64,000 nt of DNA from Solenopsis invicta (GCF_016802725.1 NC_052670.1:15901641-15965640); one strand, 5' to 3'; shown: positions 51,801-55,522, numbered from the stretch's first letter. Numbers and translations are program-made. The notes: generated by a model not told the origin, from the letters alone.

Positions 51801-54375
51801 CGAAACAGGTAAAGAAAAAAGAAATATAAAATATTGCAGCGTCAAAGTTTTATTAAATTTTTTACATTGTTTTGTTTAAAATATTTACACACTTCATCAT
51901 TTTTTTAATAATTAGTTCTCATTTAGCTCTTTCATGAAAGGCTGTCATCGTGGGGATCGCGTATTTTGACTATGTGTATTAAGAGTTAATAGTGTAATAT
52001 TCAGTTTGTAATTTGTATGAAATTATGTAATATTAGAAGCTTTGTAGCACGCGTCTGTTTTTTTCTAGTATAATAAACGTGATAAATTCTAGGTGATATA
52101 TAGGAAACAAGCAGAAAGGCAATCTCAAAACAGCTATACCAAATTTGAAAATGATGACGATGAATTTAACATAGGTACTGTTGTAAATTATAATTATACA
52201 ACATACATTTTACATGTTCCTTCTTTCTTATTCTTACTTAATAAAATTTGTTGTATTAGGTAAGCAGAAAAGGAAAGCGTTCCTAGATGTATTATTAGAT
52301 GAGAATGCGAAAAACGACTCTCCCTTGACCGATGATGAGTTGAAAGCGCAAGTTGACACGTTTATGTTTGCGGTGAGATGTTCAGAATTAAAATTAAATT
52401 TGTCAATTATTTTATATAAACTTTTTTCTTATTAGAATAAGACTCGATAATGTATTTATACAAGTACGTGTAAAATAATATGAAAATGATAATAGGGACA
52501 CGACACAAATGCCCTTGCTCTAATTTGGACACTGTTTCTCTTGGGCAATAACCTTGAGCATCAGGAAGAAGTTCACAAAGAACTGGAAACAGTTTTCGGA
52601 GATTCAGTGACACCAGCTAGCCAAGAGCAATTATCACAATTAGAATATCTAAATAGAGTTATAAAAGAATCACACCGAATACTACCAAGCGTCCCGGTAA
52701 TTACGAGAAAACTAGTAGAAGATGTAAAATTAGGTAAGACATAATTTCATTTCACAATTAGAAAAAAATTTTATGGAATTCGTTTTGTAAATTCATTTGT
52801 AAAGCAGTTAAATAATGGTTCTTTTTTTTAGATTTAATGCTTAAAAACTTAAAGAACTTAATGAATAATGTTTTTATTCTTTATGAAGAACTAAACAAAA
52901 GCAATTTCTCTAAAGATAAATAAGTTTCTAGACAAATAATTAAACTTTAATTATACTAAAGATAGTTAACATTATAATCTCACACAAAAGCTCAATTTTC
53001 AGATCACAAAAATATTTATATCGACTAAGATAACATTACAGGCACACAAAAAAATAAGTGTCATGTCCGAGACACTACATTTATGTATCCCTATGTATTT
53101 TGACGTCTTGAAACCAAATTCGACTTCAGAATTGTTCCATCAGGTCAAGATTTTTTTTACCGGGTCGAATAATGTGTAATTTTAACGAACGTTTAGCAAT
53201 TTTTAAGTGTAAAAAAAATCTTGATTTAATGAAGCAATTTTGAGGTCATATTTGGTTTCAGAGCCTCAAAATGCATAGAAATACATAGGTTTAATCTTTT
53301 GGACATGACACATTTTTTGTGTGTAGCTATGCACAGCCATATATGAAACCAAATATAACGTCAGAATTGCAACATCAGAGCAGGAATTTTTTTACCTGGC
53401 TGAATAATGTAATTTTAACCCGGTCACACTTCCAAATAATAACATAATGGTCACATGGGGTCCATTGGACCGCCCTGCACAAAATCAGTCGTCATGTGCC
53501 AGCTTTTTGATATTTTCTCGCAAAAATTTTACTGAACATACCTTGAGGTCTATTCTTTATCATCTAATAATTTTTCTTTAATTAGAATTTAACATAGTGA
53601 AAAAAATTCAAATAGAAGAAACTGCAAAATTTGACTTTTTTACAAAAATATTCATAAAATTTTTAATTTTTTAGATAATTCAACAAAAATTTAGGAGTAT
53701 ATTCTCAAGAGAGTATACTTTCAGATAAAAATTAGTTTCATAGAAGGTTGTTCGATTTTGAATGGTCTGTCTATCTTTAAAGTTAGAAGAAGGACGCGGG
53801 GGGTCTTTGGATCCCATGTGACCATTACGGGTTAAGGAATATTTGACAATTTTTTGAATGTAAAAAAAATCTTGATCTGATGGAGCAATTCCAAGGTCAT
53901 ATTCGGTTTCTGGACGTTAAAATACATAGAGATACATAGGTGTAATCTCTCGGATATGACACTTTTTTGTATGCCTATGTAATCAATGTATTAAAATTAA
54001 TGCAATTCATAATAGTTGATCTCTTTTATTTTAGGAAATAATGTCATTCCAAAAGGAATGACTGTAGCAATAACAATAATGTTCCTACATCGGAATCCGG
54101 AAATCTGGCCGAATCCGTTAAAGTTCGATCCAGATCGCTTCCTTCCGGAAAATTCTTACAACAGGCCAAAATGTGCTTTTATTCCATTCAGCAGTGGACA
54201 AAGAAGCTGCATAGGCCAGCAATTTGCAGCAATAGAACAAAAAATAATATTGACTGCTATTCTCAGAAAATGGAGGGTAAAAAGTGTAAAAACAATAGAC
54301 ACAATAAAGTACAGTGCCTCAGTTCTTTTGCGACCTGAAGAGAAGGTACTTATACATTTTACGCCTAAAAAATAA
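8916..54375 (+). CDS. Cytochrome P450, CYP4 family, ten exons
   Basis: A membrane-bound heme monooxygenase of the endoplasmic reticulum; insect CYP4 enzymes oxidise fatty acids, hydrocarbons, pheromones or xenobiotics, but the substrate here is unknown. Coding exons: 8916-9084, 11014-11126, 19606-19693, 45455-45649, 47009-47081, 51682-51808, 52093-52174, 52260-52372, 52496-52733, 54035-54375. All introns are GT-AG, all phases join, and the total is 1539 nt (512 residues). Visible features are an N-terminal membrane segment (about 4-24), WSHDR (127-131, C helix), AGHDT (320-324, oxygen activation), ESHR (378-381, ExxR), PDRF (432-435) and FSSGQRSCIG (451-460) with the heme-ligand Cys458. The hinge is IPQVGRYP rather than the usual PGPP form. 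The CYP4 assignment is by recognised family sequence; the subfamily is not fixed. Confidence 0.93.
10220..10326 (+). pseudogene. C-terminal coding relic shared with element B
   Basis: In one frame the sequence encodes the block NEKTSIYISMSRQYFFKNF before a stop. Element B encodes the closely related NEETSIYIPISRQYFF on its minus strand, also followed directly by a stop. Several differences are conservative (K/R, M/I), which suggests a once-functional protein, perhaps the transposase of both elements. No domain was recognised. Confidence 0.55.
10600..10700 (+). ncRNA. 5S rRNA-like segment in element A
   Basis: From about 10611 the strand reads like the middle and 3' part of insect 5S rRNA: AAGCAGCG at 10624, GAGCGCGG, and GTGACCGCTTGGGAA at 10657. 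This covers the internal promoter region used by TFIIIA and Pol III (box A and box C). A run of eight T (10693-10700), the usual Pol III stop, follows. The first ~45 bases of 5S RNA are not recognisable, so it is not a functional rRNA gene. It may be a promoter module. Confidence 0.72.
11014..11126 (+). CDS. P450 exon 2
   Basis: Encodes residues 57-94, with HWLIGQAYINIFHPEYVK at its end, the CYP4 strand just before helix B. Acceptor ttctag, donor aag|gtaaat. It joins exon 1 at phase 1 and ends on a codon boundary. Confidence 0.93.
11580..12345. mobile_element. Inverted-repeat element containing a MITE
   Basis: The phrase gtcactagatttataaagta at 11590 is repeated in inverse at 12297-12317, and the phrase cgccattttggctc occurs at 11621 and 12117. 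A 63-codon open frame (11837-12028, +) has no recognisable domain. A further small palindromic MITE sits at 12147-12277. Confidence 0.55.
12147..12277. mobile_element. Small MITE, ~130 bp
   Basis: The ends gcttgttttctattcctgca (12149) and ttcaggaacagaaaacaaac (12255) are imperfect inverted repeats of about 20 bp. No coding sequence. Confidence 0.65.
12828..13031 (-). repeat. Copia 1 3' LTR
   Basis: 204 bp, identical by eye to the partner at 18395-18598. The element reads on the minus strand, so this is the 3' LTR. A purine tract (ctccccc on the + strand) adjoins it. Confidence 0.96.
13071..16902 (-). CDS. Copia 1 gag-pol polyprotein, main part
   Basis: A single open frame carrying the order protease-integrase-RT-RNase H typical of Copia. 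Visible are a zinc knuckle CFICGKTNHLAKDC (about residue 130), protease motif DSGCTSH, the pre-integrase HVWHRRLGH, integrase core with LHLDICGPM, IRTDNGTEF and ESNGKVERG (DDE), reverse transcriptase FDVKTAYLHG and SYVDDF, and RNase H with FCDNQATI and KTRHVNLK. The first seven residues of the longest frame come from the mariner end. Ignoring the mariner and one TA copy, both parts sum to 4110 nt, a whole number of codons (1369 residues), so the polyprotein is otherwise intact. Confidence 0.95.
16903..18014 (-). mobile_element. mariner copy 2, internally deleted, inside Copia gag
   Basis: Both TIRs (CGAGGTGTGTTCAAAAAGTA) and TA target duplications (16901-16902, 18015-18016) are present. Compared with copy 1 it lacks about 210 bp covering the leader and the first codons of the transposase. 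It inserted into the Copia gag gene after that element had landed. Confidence 0.95.
17057..17960 (-). pseudogene. mariner transposase, defective copy
   Basis: The frame matches copy 1 from TVAYGEATL to the poly-Lys region and retains all three catalytic aspartates (TGDESW, HHDNAPAH, LAPCDFF). About 24 N-terminal residues are lost to the deletion. One extra A in an A-run (ten instead of nine, 17050-17060) shifts the frame, so the last ~35 residues are lost as well. It is unlikely to be active. Confidence 0.9.
18015..18294 (-). CDS. Copia 1 gag, N-terminal part
   Basis: Starts at the ATG at 18292-18294 (MAEKTAMPTIPLLTGDNYFN); the frame is open further upstream but this start fits the usual Copia gag, in which the TGDNYxxW block comes within the first 25 residues. 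It is cut after LWKAIHD by the mariner insertion and continues at 16902. Confidence 0.85.
18380..18391 (-). other. Copia 1 primer binding site, 3' end of tRNA-iMet
   Basis: On the minus strand the site reads TGGTAGCAGAGC, complementary to the last 12 bases of insect initiator methionine tRNA including CCA. It lies three bases downstream of the 5' LTR. The second Copia in this window uses an internal tRNA-iMet site instead. Confidence 0.85.
18395..18598 (-). repeat. Copia 1 5' LTR
   Basis: 204 bp, the 5' LTR of the minus-strand element. It is followed, three bases away, by the primer binding site. Confidence 0.96.
18604..19170. other. Right arm of the TIR element, no gene
   Basis: AT-rich sequence with several TTTAATATT repeats up to about 18790, then the right arm of the 12570-19119 element. 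No coding frame seen. Confidence 0.4.
19606..19693 (+). CDS. P450 exon 3
   Basis: Encodes residues 95-123 with the CYP4 signature LLEAWLGKGLIISTG. Acceptor taccag, donor ccacag|gtaaat, ending in phase 1. It is too short for an ordinary ORF scan and sits alone between 8.5 kb and 25.8 kb introns. Confidence 0.94.
20035..20106 (+). ncRNA. tRNA-like sequence in left TIR
   Basis: The stretch from agcgacgtagaatagagcgc to acaggttcgaacggctgac resembles a tRNA: a 3' B-box GGTTCGAACGG (20088-20098), an A-box-like segment at the 5' side, and a T6 run right after it (20106-20111). The stems are imperfect and no anticodon is proposed. It is probably a Pol III promoter relic and not a working tRNA. Confidence 0.55.
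20540..20812 (-). pseudogene. Cysteine-rich coding relic
   Basis: The minus strand encodes SAPIFCDILKYAWFASQ, then after two in-frame stops a block CKDCAYEMSMILCAWCNE PLCFNCF with the pattern C-x2-C...C-x-W-C...C-x2-C. This looks like the zinc-binding C-terminus of a transposon-encoded protein. I do not recognise the family with certainty. Confidence 0.45.
20974..21050 (-). ncRNA. tRNA-like sequence in right TIR
   Basis: On the minus strand this is a diverged copy of the left one, with gcgacgtagagtagggcgct at its start and B-box AGGTTTGAACTC at about 20987-20998, followed by a T5 run. It faces the left copy. Confidence 0.55.
21140..22078 (+). mobile_element. R1 repeat, longest copy
   Basis: The most complete R1 copy: begins near gaacgattacattcgtcaga, contains cgaagaaatattttgatata and cactcgagtgtatgta, and ends gtcgacagtagccataatac plus a CTTCTCCTCTAC tail. 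No protein is encoded. Used here as the reference for the other copies. Confidence 0.65.
22080..22769 (+). mobile_element. Foldback MITE made from a mariner-like 5' end
   Basis: The ends (ggataagttaaaaattattc and its complement at 22745-22768) open an inverted repeat that stays complementary for over 300 bp per arm. Both arms derive from the 5' part of a mariner-like transposon, so the element is an inverted duplication of one end. Confidence 0.7.
22289..22480 (+). pseudogene. Mariner-like transposase N-terminus
   Basis: Encodes MKSAEIYRRLSVQCGNSA followed by RRSVYEWINKFKSGR and a GRPSTSITDEKI block, the helix-turn-helix N-terminus of a mariner-like transposase distinct from the copies at 3.5 and 17 kb. 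The catalytic domain is absent. Confidence 0.75.
23016..23280. other. No gene seen
   Basis: AT-rich intron sequence with a pyrimidine-rich run (cttcctcttcttttctc, about 23080-23097). Confidence 0.4.
23281..23565. repeat. Tandem duplication, ~164 bp period
   Basis: The block starting aaataaacaaattgtttatg at 23281 is repeated from 23445 with few changes over about 120 bp (both contain gaaagcattaagata and ttgataattatca). Confidence 0.8.
23566..25070. other. Intron 3 sequence with one small MITE
   Basis: No coding exon or long open frame found. Apart from the MITE at 24019-24131 I see only AT-rich sequence and a mixed-composition block at 24690-24960 without recognisable coding. Confidence 0.4.
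24019..24131. mobile_element. Tiny MITE, ~113 bp
   Basis: Ends tcccagataacacaga and (t)gtgtgttatctggga are inverted repeats of about 16 bp. The interior has short imperfect repeats of tatggatat/catataaatg. Confidence 0.7.
25080..25260. repeat. Tandem duplication, ~106 bp period
   Basis: The phrase tgctgcaaaaattatggcaatatg at about 25094 recurs as tgttgcaaaaattgcggc at about 25200, and both are followed by a related ttatttaattagaa block. Confidence 0.6.
25390..25465 (-). ncRNA. tRNA-like sequence, copy A
   Basis: On the minus strand: acgattacttcagtgttagc at the 5' side and a B-box-like AGTTTGAATCCT at the 3' side. It is more decayed than the copy at 43631. Confidence 0.5.
25799..26338 (-). 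mobile_element. mariner-type element, internally deleted
   Basis: Ends CAGGGTGTTCCAAAAATACG and complement are flanked by TA, and the inverted repeats extend to about 90 bp. The minus strand retains a transposase C-terminus around 25985-26150: LRQRIVDSC early and CIERTGGHF late, a block typical of a Tc1/mariner group in insects. The rest of the transposase is missing. Confidence 0.8.
26600..27326. other. No gene seen
   Basis: AT-rich intron sequence with a CAAATCAAAC-type simple repeat at about 26643-26680 and a T11-12 run at about 26950. Confidence 0.4.
27332..27608 (-). repeat. Copia 2 3' LTR
   Basis: 277 bp; adjoined at 27609 by a purine tract on the minus strand (gtggggga). Confidence 0.93.
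27599..28150 (-). pseudogene. Copia 2 RNase H
   Basis: Contains VYCDADWAGDEGDRHSYSG, KMEAEYVAMS, FCDNRAAIDFSKN and KHIDISYHIVRE, the Copia RNase H. Ends near the 3' LTR with KVGLDLAKWGIDS. Confidence 0.87.
28225..28728 (-). pseudogene. Copia 2 reverse transcriptase, C part
   Basis: Begins LRPIYGLKQSGRNW and has the catalytic block AIIYVDDIFIF (YVDD). Runs to ELIGSLMYLN. Confidence 0.87.
28747..29205 (-). pseudogene. Copia 2 reverse transcriptase, N part
   Basis: Contains WKRAMKEELDNLTQRKIW, VGSKWVFKLKINADG and YKARLVAQGFAQ, the hallmark start of Copia RT. A shift near 28800 breaks the frame before the TAYLHG-like block. Confidence 0.85.
29190..29747 (-). pseudogene. Copia 2 integrase C-terminus
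   Basis: Contains VPSVRHLKVYCCLAYARLPD and ECILVGYAAQTKGYRLW, the conserved C-terminal part of Copia integrases, followed by a charged linker. Confidence 0.8.
29813..30427 (-). pseudogene. Copia 2 integrase core
   Basis: Contains the pre-integrase DDLWHRRFCHV with CEECCIGK (HHCC zinc site), then LIHSDLCGPMP, FRTDNGLEYCN and QMNGVAERINQT carrying the D, D and E of the active site. The frame is cut from gag by a shift. Confidence 0.88.
30522..31592 (-). pseudogene. Copia 2 gag and protease
   Basis: Residues about 20-210 are a Copia gag (LTDRNYRTWKIEMKWFL start, VARAKIAAANLRDAG further in). Then follow a zinc knuckle CFNCRKISHLARDC and a protease motif DSGSTHH. The frame then runs into unrelated residues before the integrase, so it is frameshifted. 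The likely start is MASATNSKAE, the seventh codon of this frame. Confidence 0.85.
31674..31687 (-). other. Copia 2 primer site, internal tRNA-iMet
   Basis: Minus strand GGTTATGGGCCCAG is complementary to 14 bases around the anticodon of initiator methionine tRNA (CUGGGCCCAUAACC). Drosophila copia is known to prime from such a half-tRNA site. Confidence 0.85.
31690..31968 (-). repeat. Copia 2 5' LTR
   Basis: 279 bp; differs from the partner LTR by scattered substitutions and small indels. Confidence 0.93.
31974..32230. other. No gene seen
   Basis: Short intron segment between Copia 2 and the next TIR element. A 91-codon minus-strand frame has no recognisable domain. Confidence 0.4.
32233..33250. 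mobile_element. TIR element, ~1.02 kb, TA target
   Basis: The ends GGGGAGACCGGGGCAAATTG (32233) and its near complement (gatttgccccggtttcccc, ending 33250) form TIRs of about 27 bp flanked by TA. The interior repeats short phrases such as gaatagcccc. Small open frames (32725-32991 minus, 32907-33095 plus) are not recognised. Confidence 0.8.
33566..33703 (-). pseudogene. Harbinger-like transposase, C-terminal fragment
   Basis: The minus strand encodes an acidic block EQEQNVFDKEIIDNNDN followed by GQRKRNYLKDRLI and a stop at 33566-33568, like the end of PIF/Harbinger (HARBI1-type) transposases. It is separated from the upstream part at 35605-35822 by element B. Confidence 0.65.
34057..34142 (-). 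ncRNA. 5S rRNA-like segment in element B
   Basis: The minus strand carries GATCACGGAGGTCAAGCAAC and CTTGGATGGGTGACCG, clearly related to the internal promoter part of 5S rRNA. A run of eight T follows (34042-34035). It differs from the copy in element A, yet both stay close to 5S in the same boxes. Not a functional 5S gene. Confidence 0.72.
34415..34600 (-). pseudogene. C-terminal coding segment of element B
   Basis: A 61-codon frame ending INRQNRSMNEETSIYIPIS then RQYFF and a stop. The end is homologous to the segment at 10220-10326 in element A. No known domain recognised. It may be the last exon of a shared transposase. Confidence 0.55.
35605..35822 (-). pseudogene. Harbinger-like transposase, DDE-domain fragment
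   Basis: The minus strand encodes LSRTRQVIEQTFALLKGRF followed by KRLKHLHMDLIEEIP and, after one shift, ACYMLHNLCLQE, which matches the C-terminal part of the PIF/Harbinger nuclease (R-x-IE..F..LK.RF, then a .LHN. block). A splice-acceptor-like ttattcatag lies just before it. The remainder lies at 33566-33703. Confidence 0.75.
35867..36119 (-). repeat. Gypsy 1 3' LTR
   Basis: 253 bp, next to a minus-strand purine tract gaagaaggggga. A related solo LTR occurs at 51399-51624. Confidence 0.93.
36120..36940 (-). other. Gypsy 1 3' untranslated region
   Basis: About 820 bp between the integrase stop and the 3' LTR. It holds at least three imperfect repeats with the phrase gggttaccgag, (about 36570, 36740, 36815). 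No protein frame is supported. Confidence 0.6.
36941..38467 (-). pseudogene. Gypsy 1 RNase H end and integrase
   Basis: 508 codons. Starts in the RNase H (LARWMERLQQYEFEVIHR, NTDGLSRR), then the integrase zinc domain (HFGVNKTLEKIRKRFFW, CRTCRICVSKKG), the core with QMDILGPLPP, EIHTDQGRNFES and PQSDGQVERQHQTI (D, D, E) and a C-terminal tail ending YKIMRKLSEVVFCIQ. The integrase itself is open throughout, but it is out of frame with the upstream RT. Confidence 0.9.
38457..39770 (-). pseudogene. Gypsy 1 reverse transcriptase, frameshifted
   Basis: Pieces in several frames: 39342-39770 with IIQDMKEHGVIRESRSPWVS and RFCVDYRKLNDVTKKD; 38991-39212 with ICLVYLDDVIVFGKN (YLDD active site); 38815-39024 with KIKYLGHIVSVEGV; 38457-38660 with ISYFSRVFSKAE-like RNase H start. 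Shifts lie near 39340, 39200, 39010 and 38815. Confidence 0.87.
39782..40117 (-). pseudogene. Gypsy 1 protease
   Basis: Contains FKIDTGSDVSIL (aspartic protease DTGS) and ADISDDCILGVDFLKI, the second conserved ILG block. Confidence 0.85.
40254..41422 (-). pseudogene. Gypsy 1 gag
   Basis: 358-codon frame (40346-41422), probably starting at MPLTNTPRR. It has a coiled-coil-like Glu/Gln/Arg-rich region (EELKQMREERALQIRQQED) and a capsid-like part (LREFFSQFNLIARASRWN). After a shift the zinc knuckle CWLCGKEGHLRFEC follows at about 40254-40300. Confidence 0.83.
41404..41421 (-). other. Gypsy 1 primer site, tRNA-Pro-like
   Basis: Minus strand TGGGGGTTCGTCCGGGAT. It differs by one base from the proline-tRNA primer site pattern well known in gammaretroviruses. 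Inferred primer: tRNA-Pro. Confidence 0.7.
41425..41673 (-). repeat. Gypsy 1 5' LTR
   Basis: 249 bp, followed three bases downstream (minus strand) by the primer site. Confidence 0.93.
41674..42632. other. No gene seen
   Basis: AT-rich intron sequence. A run of taacttttaact repeats lies at about 41820-41870, and a short GC-rich stretch at 42325-42365 (cgcacggtacgcgcacccgt). No coding frame or clear TIR pair found. Confidence 0.4.
42757..42960. repeat. Tandem repeat, three 70-76 bp units
   Basis: Unit starts taggcttgcc/taggtttgcc at 42761, 42831 and 42907; each contains agttacaacccgtat-like and cccagtttgg sequences. Confidence 0.85.
43090..43870 (+). mobile_element. tRNA-headed palindromic repeat, copy B
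   Basis: Shares the tRNA-like part and flanks with 25260-26560 (opposite orientation). The part before the tRNA-like sequence folds back on itself (ttgcaaaataagtttttgcaac near 43350 against ggcaaaaatcaattttgca near 43190). Confidence 0.6.
43631..43705 (+). ncRNA. tRNA-like sequence, copy B
   Basis: Reads ACGATTAGCTCAGTG at the A-box and GGGTTCAAATCC at the B-box (43679-43690), followed by a T5 run. Both boxes match the tRNA consensus well. The stems are incomplete, so this is a SINE-like tRNA relic. Confidence 0.6.
44269..44764. mobile_element. AT-rich foldback element, ~495 bp
   Basis: Arms 44269-44470 and 44560-44764 are complementary with few gaps (aagaatttgttataataatt at the outer end; tagaagaatgtaaaatgtt inside). 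No coding sequence. Confidence 0.8.
44765..45454. other. End of intron 3
   Basis: No gene seen. A terminus-like aacaccctgtata at 45325-45339 resembles the ends of the foldback family at 47-49 kb and is probably a solo end. Confidence 0.4.
45455..45649 (+). CDS. P450 exon 4
   Basis: Encodes residues 124-188. It starts with GEQWSHDRKL, the C-helix WxxxR that binds a heme propionate, and ends with CTLDIIC. Acceptor atttag, donor tgcg|gtaata. Phases match exons 3 and 5. Confidence 0.95.
45871..46660. mobile_element. Palindrome of Penelope-like ends
   Basis: Arms of about 365-380 bp (45871-46235 and 46278-46660) are complementary. Each ends in the phrase gctgaagaa(a)gacaagtaag then tccgaaacgtcccac, the style of Penelope-like element 3' ends (CTGAAGA...CGAAACGTC). 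No protein coding. Sits in P450 intron 4. Confidence 0.7.
47009..47081 (+). CDS. P450 exon 5
   Basis: Encodes residues 189-212 plus two bases of codon 213. ETAMGVDLRAQE is a well-known CYP4 block. Acceptor gttgcag, donor atca|gttagt. Confidence 0.94.
47203..48315. mobile_element. Foldback element F1 (R2 family)
   Basis: Ends TACAGGGTATCAGAAAAATT and tctgacaccttgta are inverted. Arms of about 330 bp share ccaccgcac/gtgcggtggg and aagagtctggcca blocks. The AT-rich centre (about 47540-47990) has no gene. Sits in P450 intron 5. Confidence 0.78.
48326..48758. mobile_element. Foldback element F2, near-perfect palindrome
   Basis: Ends TACAGGGTGTCAGGTAACTA and complement; arms of roughly 210 bp are almost perfectly complementary (ggtaccattt.., gccggtcgccaaa.., tgcgaataagcgcgta). 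GC-rich centre. Confidence 0.88.
48774..48828. repeat. (AC)n microsatellite
   Basis: About 27 AC units directly between F2 and F3. It gives rise to a false Val-Cys repeat frame on the minus strand. Confidence 0.97.
48837..49285. mobile_element. Foldback element F3
   Basis: Ends acaaggtgtcctagaccaat and its complement near 49264-49285. Arms contain gatgaggtagaag and aaaagtctaatacc-like blocks and a GC-rich centre with gcgcgcgg. Same architecture as F2 with a different arm sequence. Confidence 0.83.
49639..49810. mobile_element. Palindromic MITE, 172 bp
   Basis: Ends TACAGTCGTAAGCTAAAAGG and exact complement, arms over 29 bp perfect, then imperfect towards a centre with ggatccacagg. Confidence 0.88.
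49814..50001. mobile_element. Palindromic MITE, 188 bp
   Basis: Arms 49814-49862 and 49950-50001 are complementary (ccatggaatttgattct at the outside; ccccatgg inside). It lies four bases from the previous MITE. Confidence 0.85.
50158..50178. repeat. GC-alternating hairpin
   Basis: agcgcgcg-ctacg-cgcgcgct, alternating purine-pyrimidine inverted repeat in otherwise AT-rich sequence. Confidence 0.7.
50180..50942. other. No gene seen
   Basis: Intron 5 sequence with a pyrimidine-rich run (tctccctcccccctctcac, about 50450-50470). No coding frame recognised. Confidence 0.4.
50943..51303. mobile_element. Foldback made from a mariner-like 3' end
   Basis: Arms 50943-51110 and 51125-51303 are complementary (accctgtacattcagacac outside; gggcccaaacaga-like at the centre). 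The + strand of the right arm encodes GIQGLVKRWDKCLNVQGEYV before a stop, the C-terminus of a mariner-like transposase, so it is an inverted duplication of one transposon end. Confidence 0.75.
51219..51317 (+). pseudogene. Mariner-like transposase C-terminus
   Basis: 33 codons with the family motif KRWDKCLNVQGEYVEK and a stop at 51315-51317. Fits the end of Tc1/mariner transposases of insects. No catalytic residues included. Confidence 0.65.
51399..51624 (-). repeat. Diverged solo LTR of Gypsy 1 family
   Basis: Starts TGTTACAAGCCGAAGTTCTC and shares cttattcacaccgcagctc and gcctcgcagggacg with the Gypsy 1 LTRs. No internal region adjoins it, so it is a solo LTR left by recombination. Confidence 0.85.
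51682..51808 (+). CDS. P450 exon 6
   Basis: Encodes residues 213-255 (ISELTMTRFFQPWYWINW and onward). Acceptor ctttcag, donor acag|gtaaag, ending on a codon boundary. Confidence 0.93.
52093..52174 (+). CDS. P450 exon 7
   Basis: Encodes residues 256-282, including an acidic stretch ENDDDEFNI. Acceptor ttctag, donor atag|gtactg. It is followed by an 85 bp intron. Confidence 0.92.
52260..52372 (+). CDS. P450 exon 8
   Basis: Encodes residues 283-320, ending in VDTFMFA at the start of the I helix. Acceptor tattag, donor gcg|gtgaga. The intron interrupts the I-helix motif between A320 and G321. Confidence 0.94.
52496..52733 (+). CDS. P450 exon 9
   Basis: Encodes residues 321-399. GHDTN gives the acid-alcohol pair D323/T324, with Asn where CYP4 enzymes usually have a second Thr. 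The K-helix ExxR is ESHR (378-381). Acceptor aatag, donor ttag|gtaaga. Confidence 0.95.
53041..53336. mobile_element. Palindromic MITE in intron 9, copy 1
   Basis: Ends cacacaaaaaaataagtgtc and complement; arms contain gtatttc/gaaatacatag and the phrase ttgaggtcatatttgg. A second partial copy follows to 53985. Confidence 0.75.
53337..53985. mobile_element. Palindromic MITE, copy 2, interrupted
   Basis: The parts 53337-53414 and 53836-53985 match copy 1 (aaggtcatattcggtttctg; tctcggatatgacac at the right end). The left terminus is missing. The gap holds the TTAA element. Confidence 0.65.
53419..53831. mobile_element. piggyBac-like MITE, 413 bp
   Basis: Flanked by TTAA on both sides (53415-53418, 53832-53835). 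Ends begin CCCGGTCACACTT and CCCGTAATGGTCACATGG (complement), with subterminal copies of a ggtcacatggg motif. TTAA targets and CCC ends are typical of piggyBac. No coding sequence. Confidence 0.82.
54035..54375 (+). CDS. P450 exon 10, heme-binding region and stop
   Basis: Encodes residues 400-512 and the TAA. It contains the PERF-type motif FDPDRFLP and the cysteine loop FSSGQRSCIGQ with Cys458. A possible polyadenylation signal aataaa overlaps the stop (54371-54376) and a second lies at about 54432. Confidence 0.96.
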
Positions 54376-55451
54376 AGTTTGTACATGTTATTGTTATAAT
54401 TTTTTTTCTTATTGATTTATAATGTAACATTAATAAATGTTTAAAGTTAAACATAATATTTTGTACTGAATTTTTTTAACATTAAAAATAATATTAAAAA
54501 ATTCAAACATTTTATTTACATCCAATAGTAGACAAATTATATTAATTATTTAATGCTTTTTAAACGCATCATTGGGTCTGGAAAACTTTGTGCAAAATTT
54601 TGATCGCTTATGCTGTGTGAAGAAAGAATGATCGAGATAGAAGATTCGGATTAGGAGAAAAGGAGAAAATTAGACGTCCTCCTCTACATTGATCGCCACA
54701 TTGACTTGACTGGCTTAAAGCTCAACTAGAATTTAAACGACAAGGAGGGAAAGTTTTTTGTCATCATATCCTCCATGTTAGACCGAGTGGGATCAACTTT
54801 TCCTTTATAGATAAAAAAATAATGCAAAACTAATTTTCTTTTAAGTTTTACTATAAATTCTTAATATTTGCATCTTTGGCTTAAGTTTTACATAATAAAA
54901 TAATACATTAACATAGTATTTCTTATTGAATAACTAAAAAGTCAACAAAAGAAAATGTCTTATTTCAACTTTTCTCAAGTTTAGATAGGTGTCTAAGCGA
55001 AGTGTGGGTCGCGGAGGCGGGTGCGAGGTGACAACCGTCCTCATGGCACGCGATCCACGAGCAGAGGAGGCCACTACAAAGTGATCCTGCAATGGCCTCG
55101 GGAAGAGTACTCATATTTCTGTGAGTTGGGGTTTTGCCTGCTCTCTCTATCCCTCTCTTTCTCCCTTCCCTCCCCCTCTCCCCTTCCTCTCTTTCTGGTG
55201 GCTAGGAAAGAGGGGTTGGAGGGGGGCGAGGGTTCGGAGGTCACCTGTAATTACGAAAAATGTATTTGATGATTTATTCAGTAATGAATAAAACAGGGAT
55301 CCAATTTAATATTATGAATGCTGTTTCTAAATACTATATTCTCATCATGCATATTGCTATTATGGGATCTTTATGTAAATAAAGAAAAAGGTTGGAAAGA
55401 AAAAGGTTTTATTGAATAACATATATATATAGGAGCATATTAACAACGGAC

Positions 55452-55455
<4 letters not shown>
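54376..55455. other. Downstream of the P450, no gene seen
   Basis: AT-rich to 54950, then a mixed block with a pyrimidine run (ccctctctttctccc, about 55150-55165) and a 82-codon frame (55021-55269) lacking any domain. Confidence 0.4.

Positions 55456-55498
<43 letters not shown>
55456..55498. repeat. (TC)n microsatellite
   Basis: About 21 CT units. It immediately precedes the Penelope-like relic. Confidence 0.97.
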
Positions 55499-55500
<2 letters not shown>

Positions 55501-55522
55501 CGGCACTCTCTTGCCAAGAGCC

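Noticed and set aside
55021..55269. 82-codon frame with Ser/Leu-rich centre
   Set aside because: The Ser/Leu run is produced by a pyrimidine-rich tract; no homology recognised.
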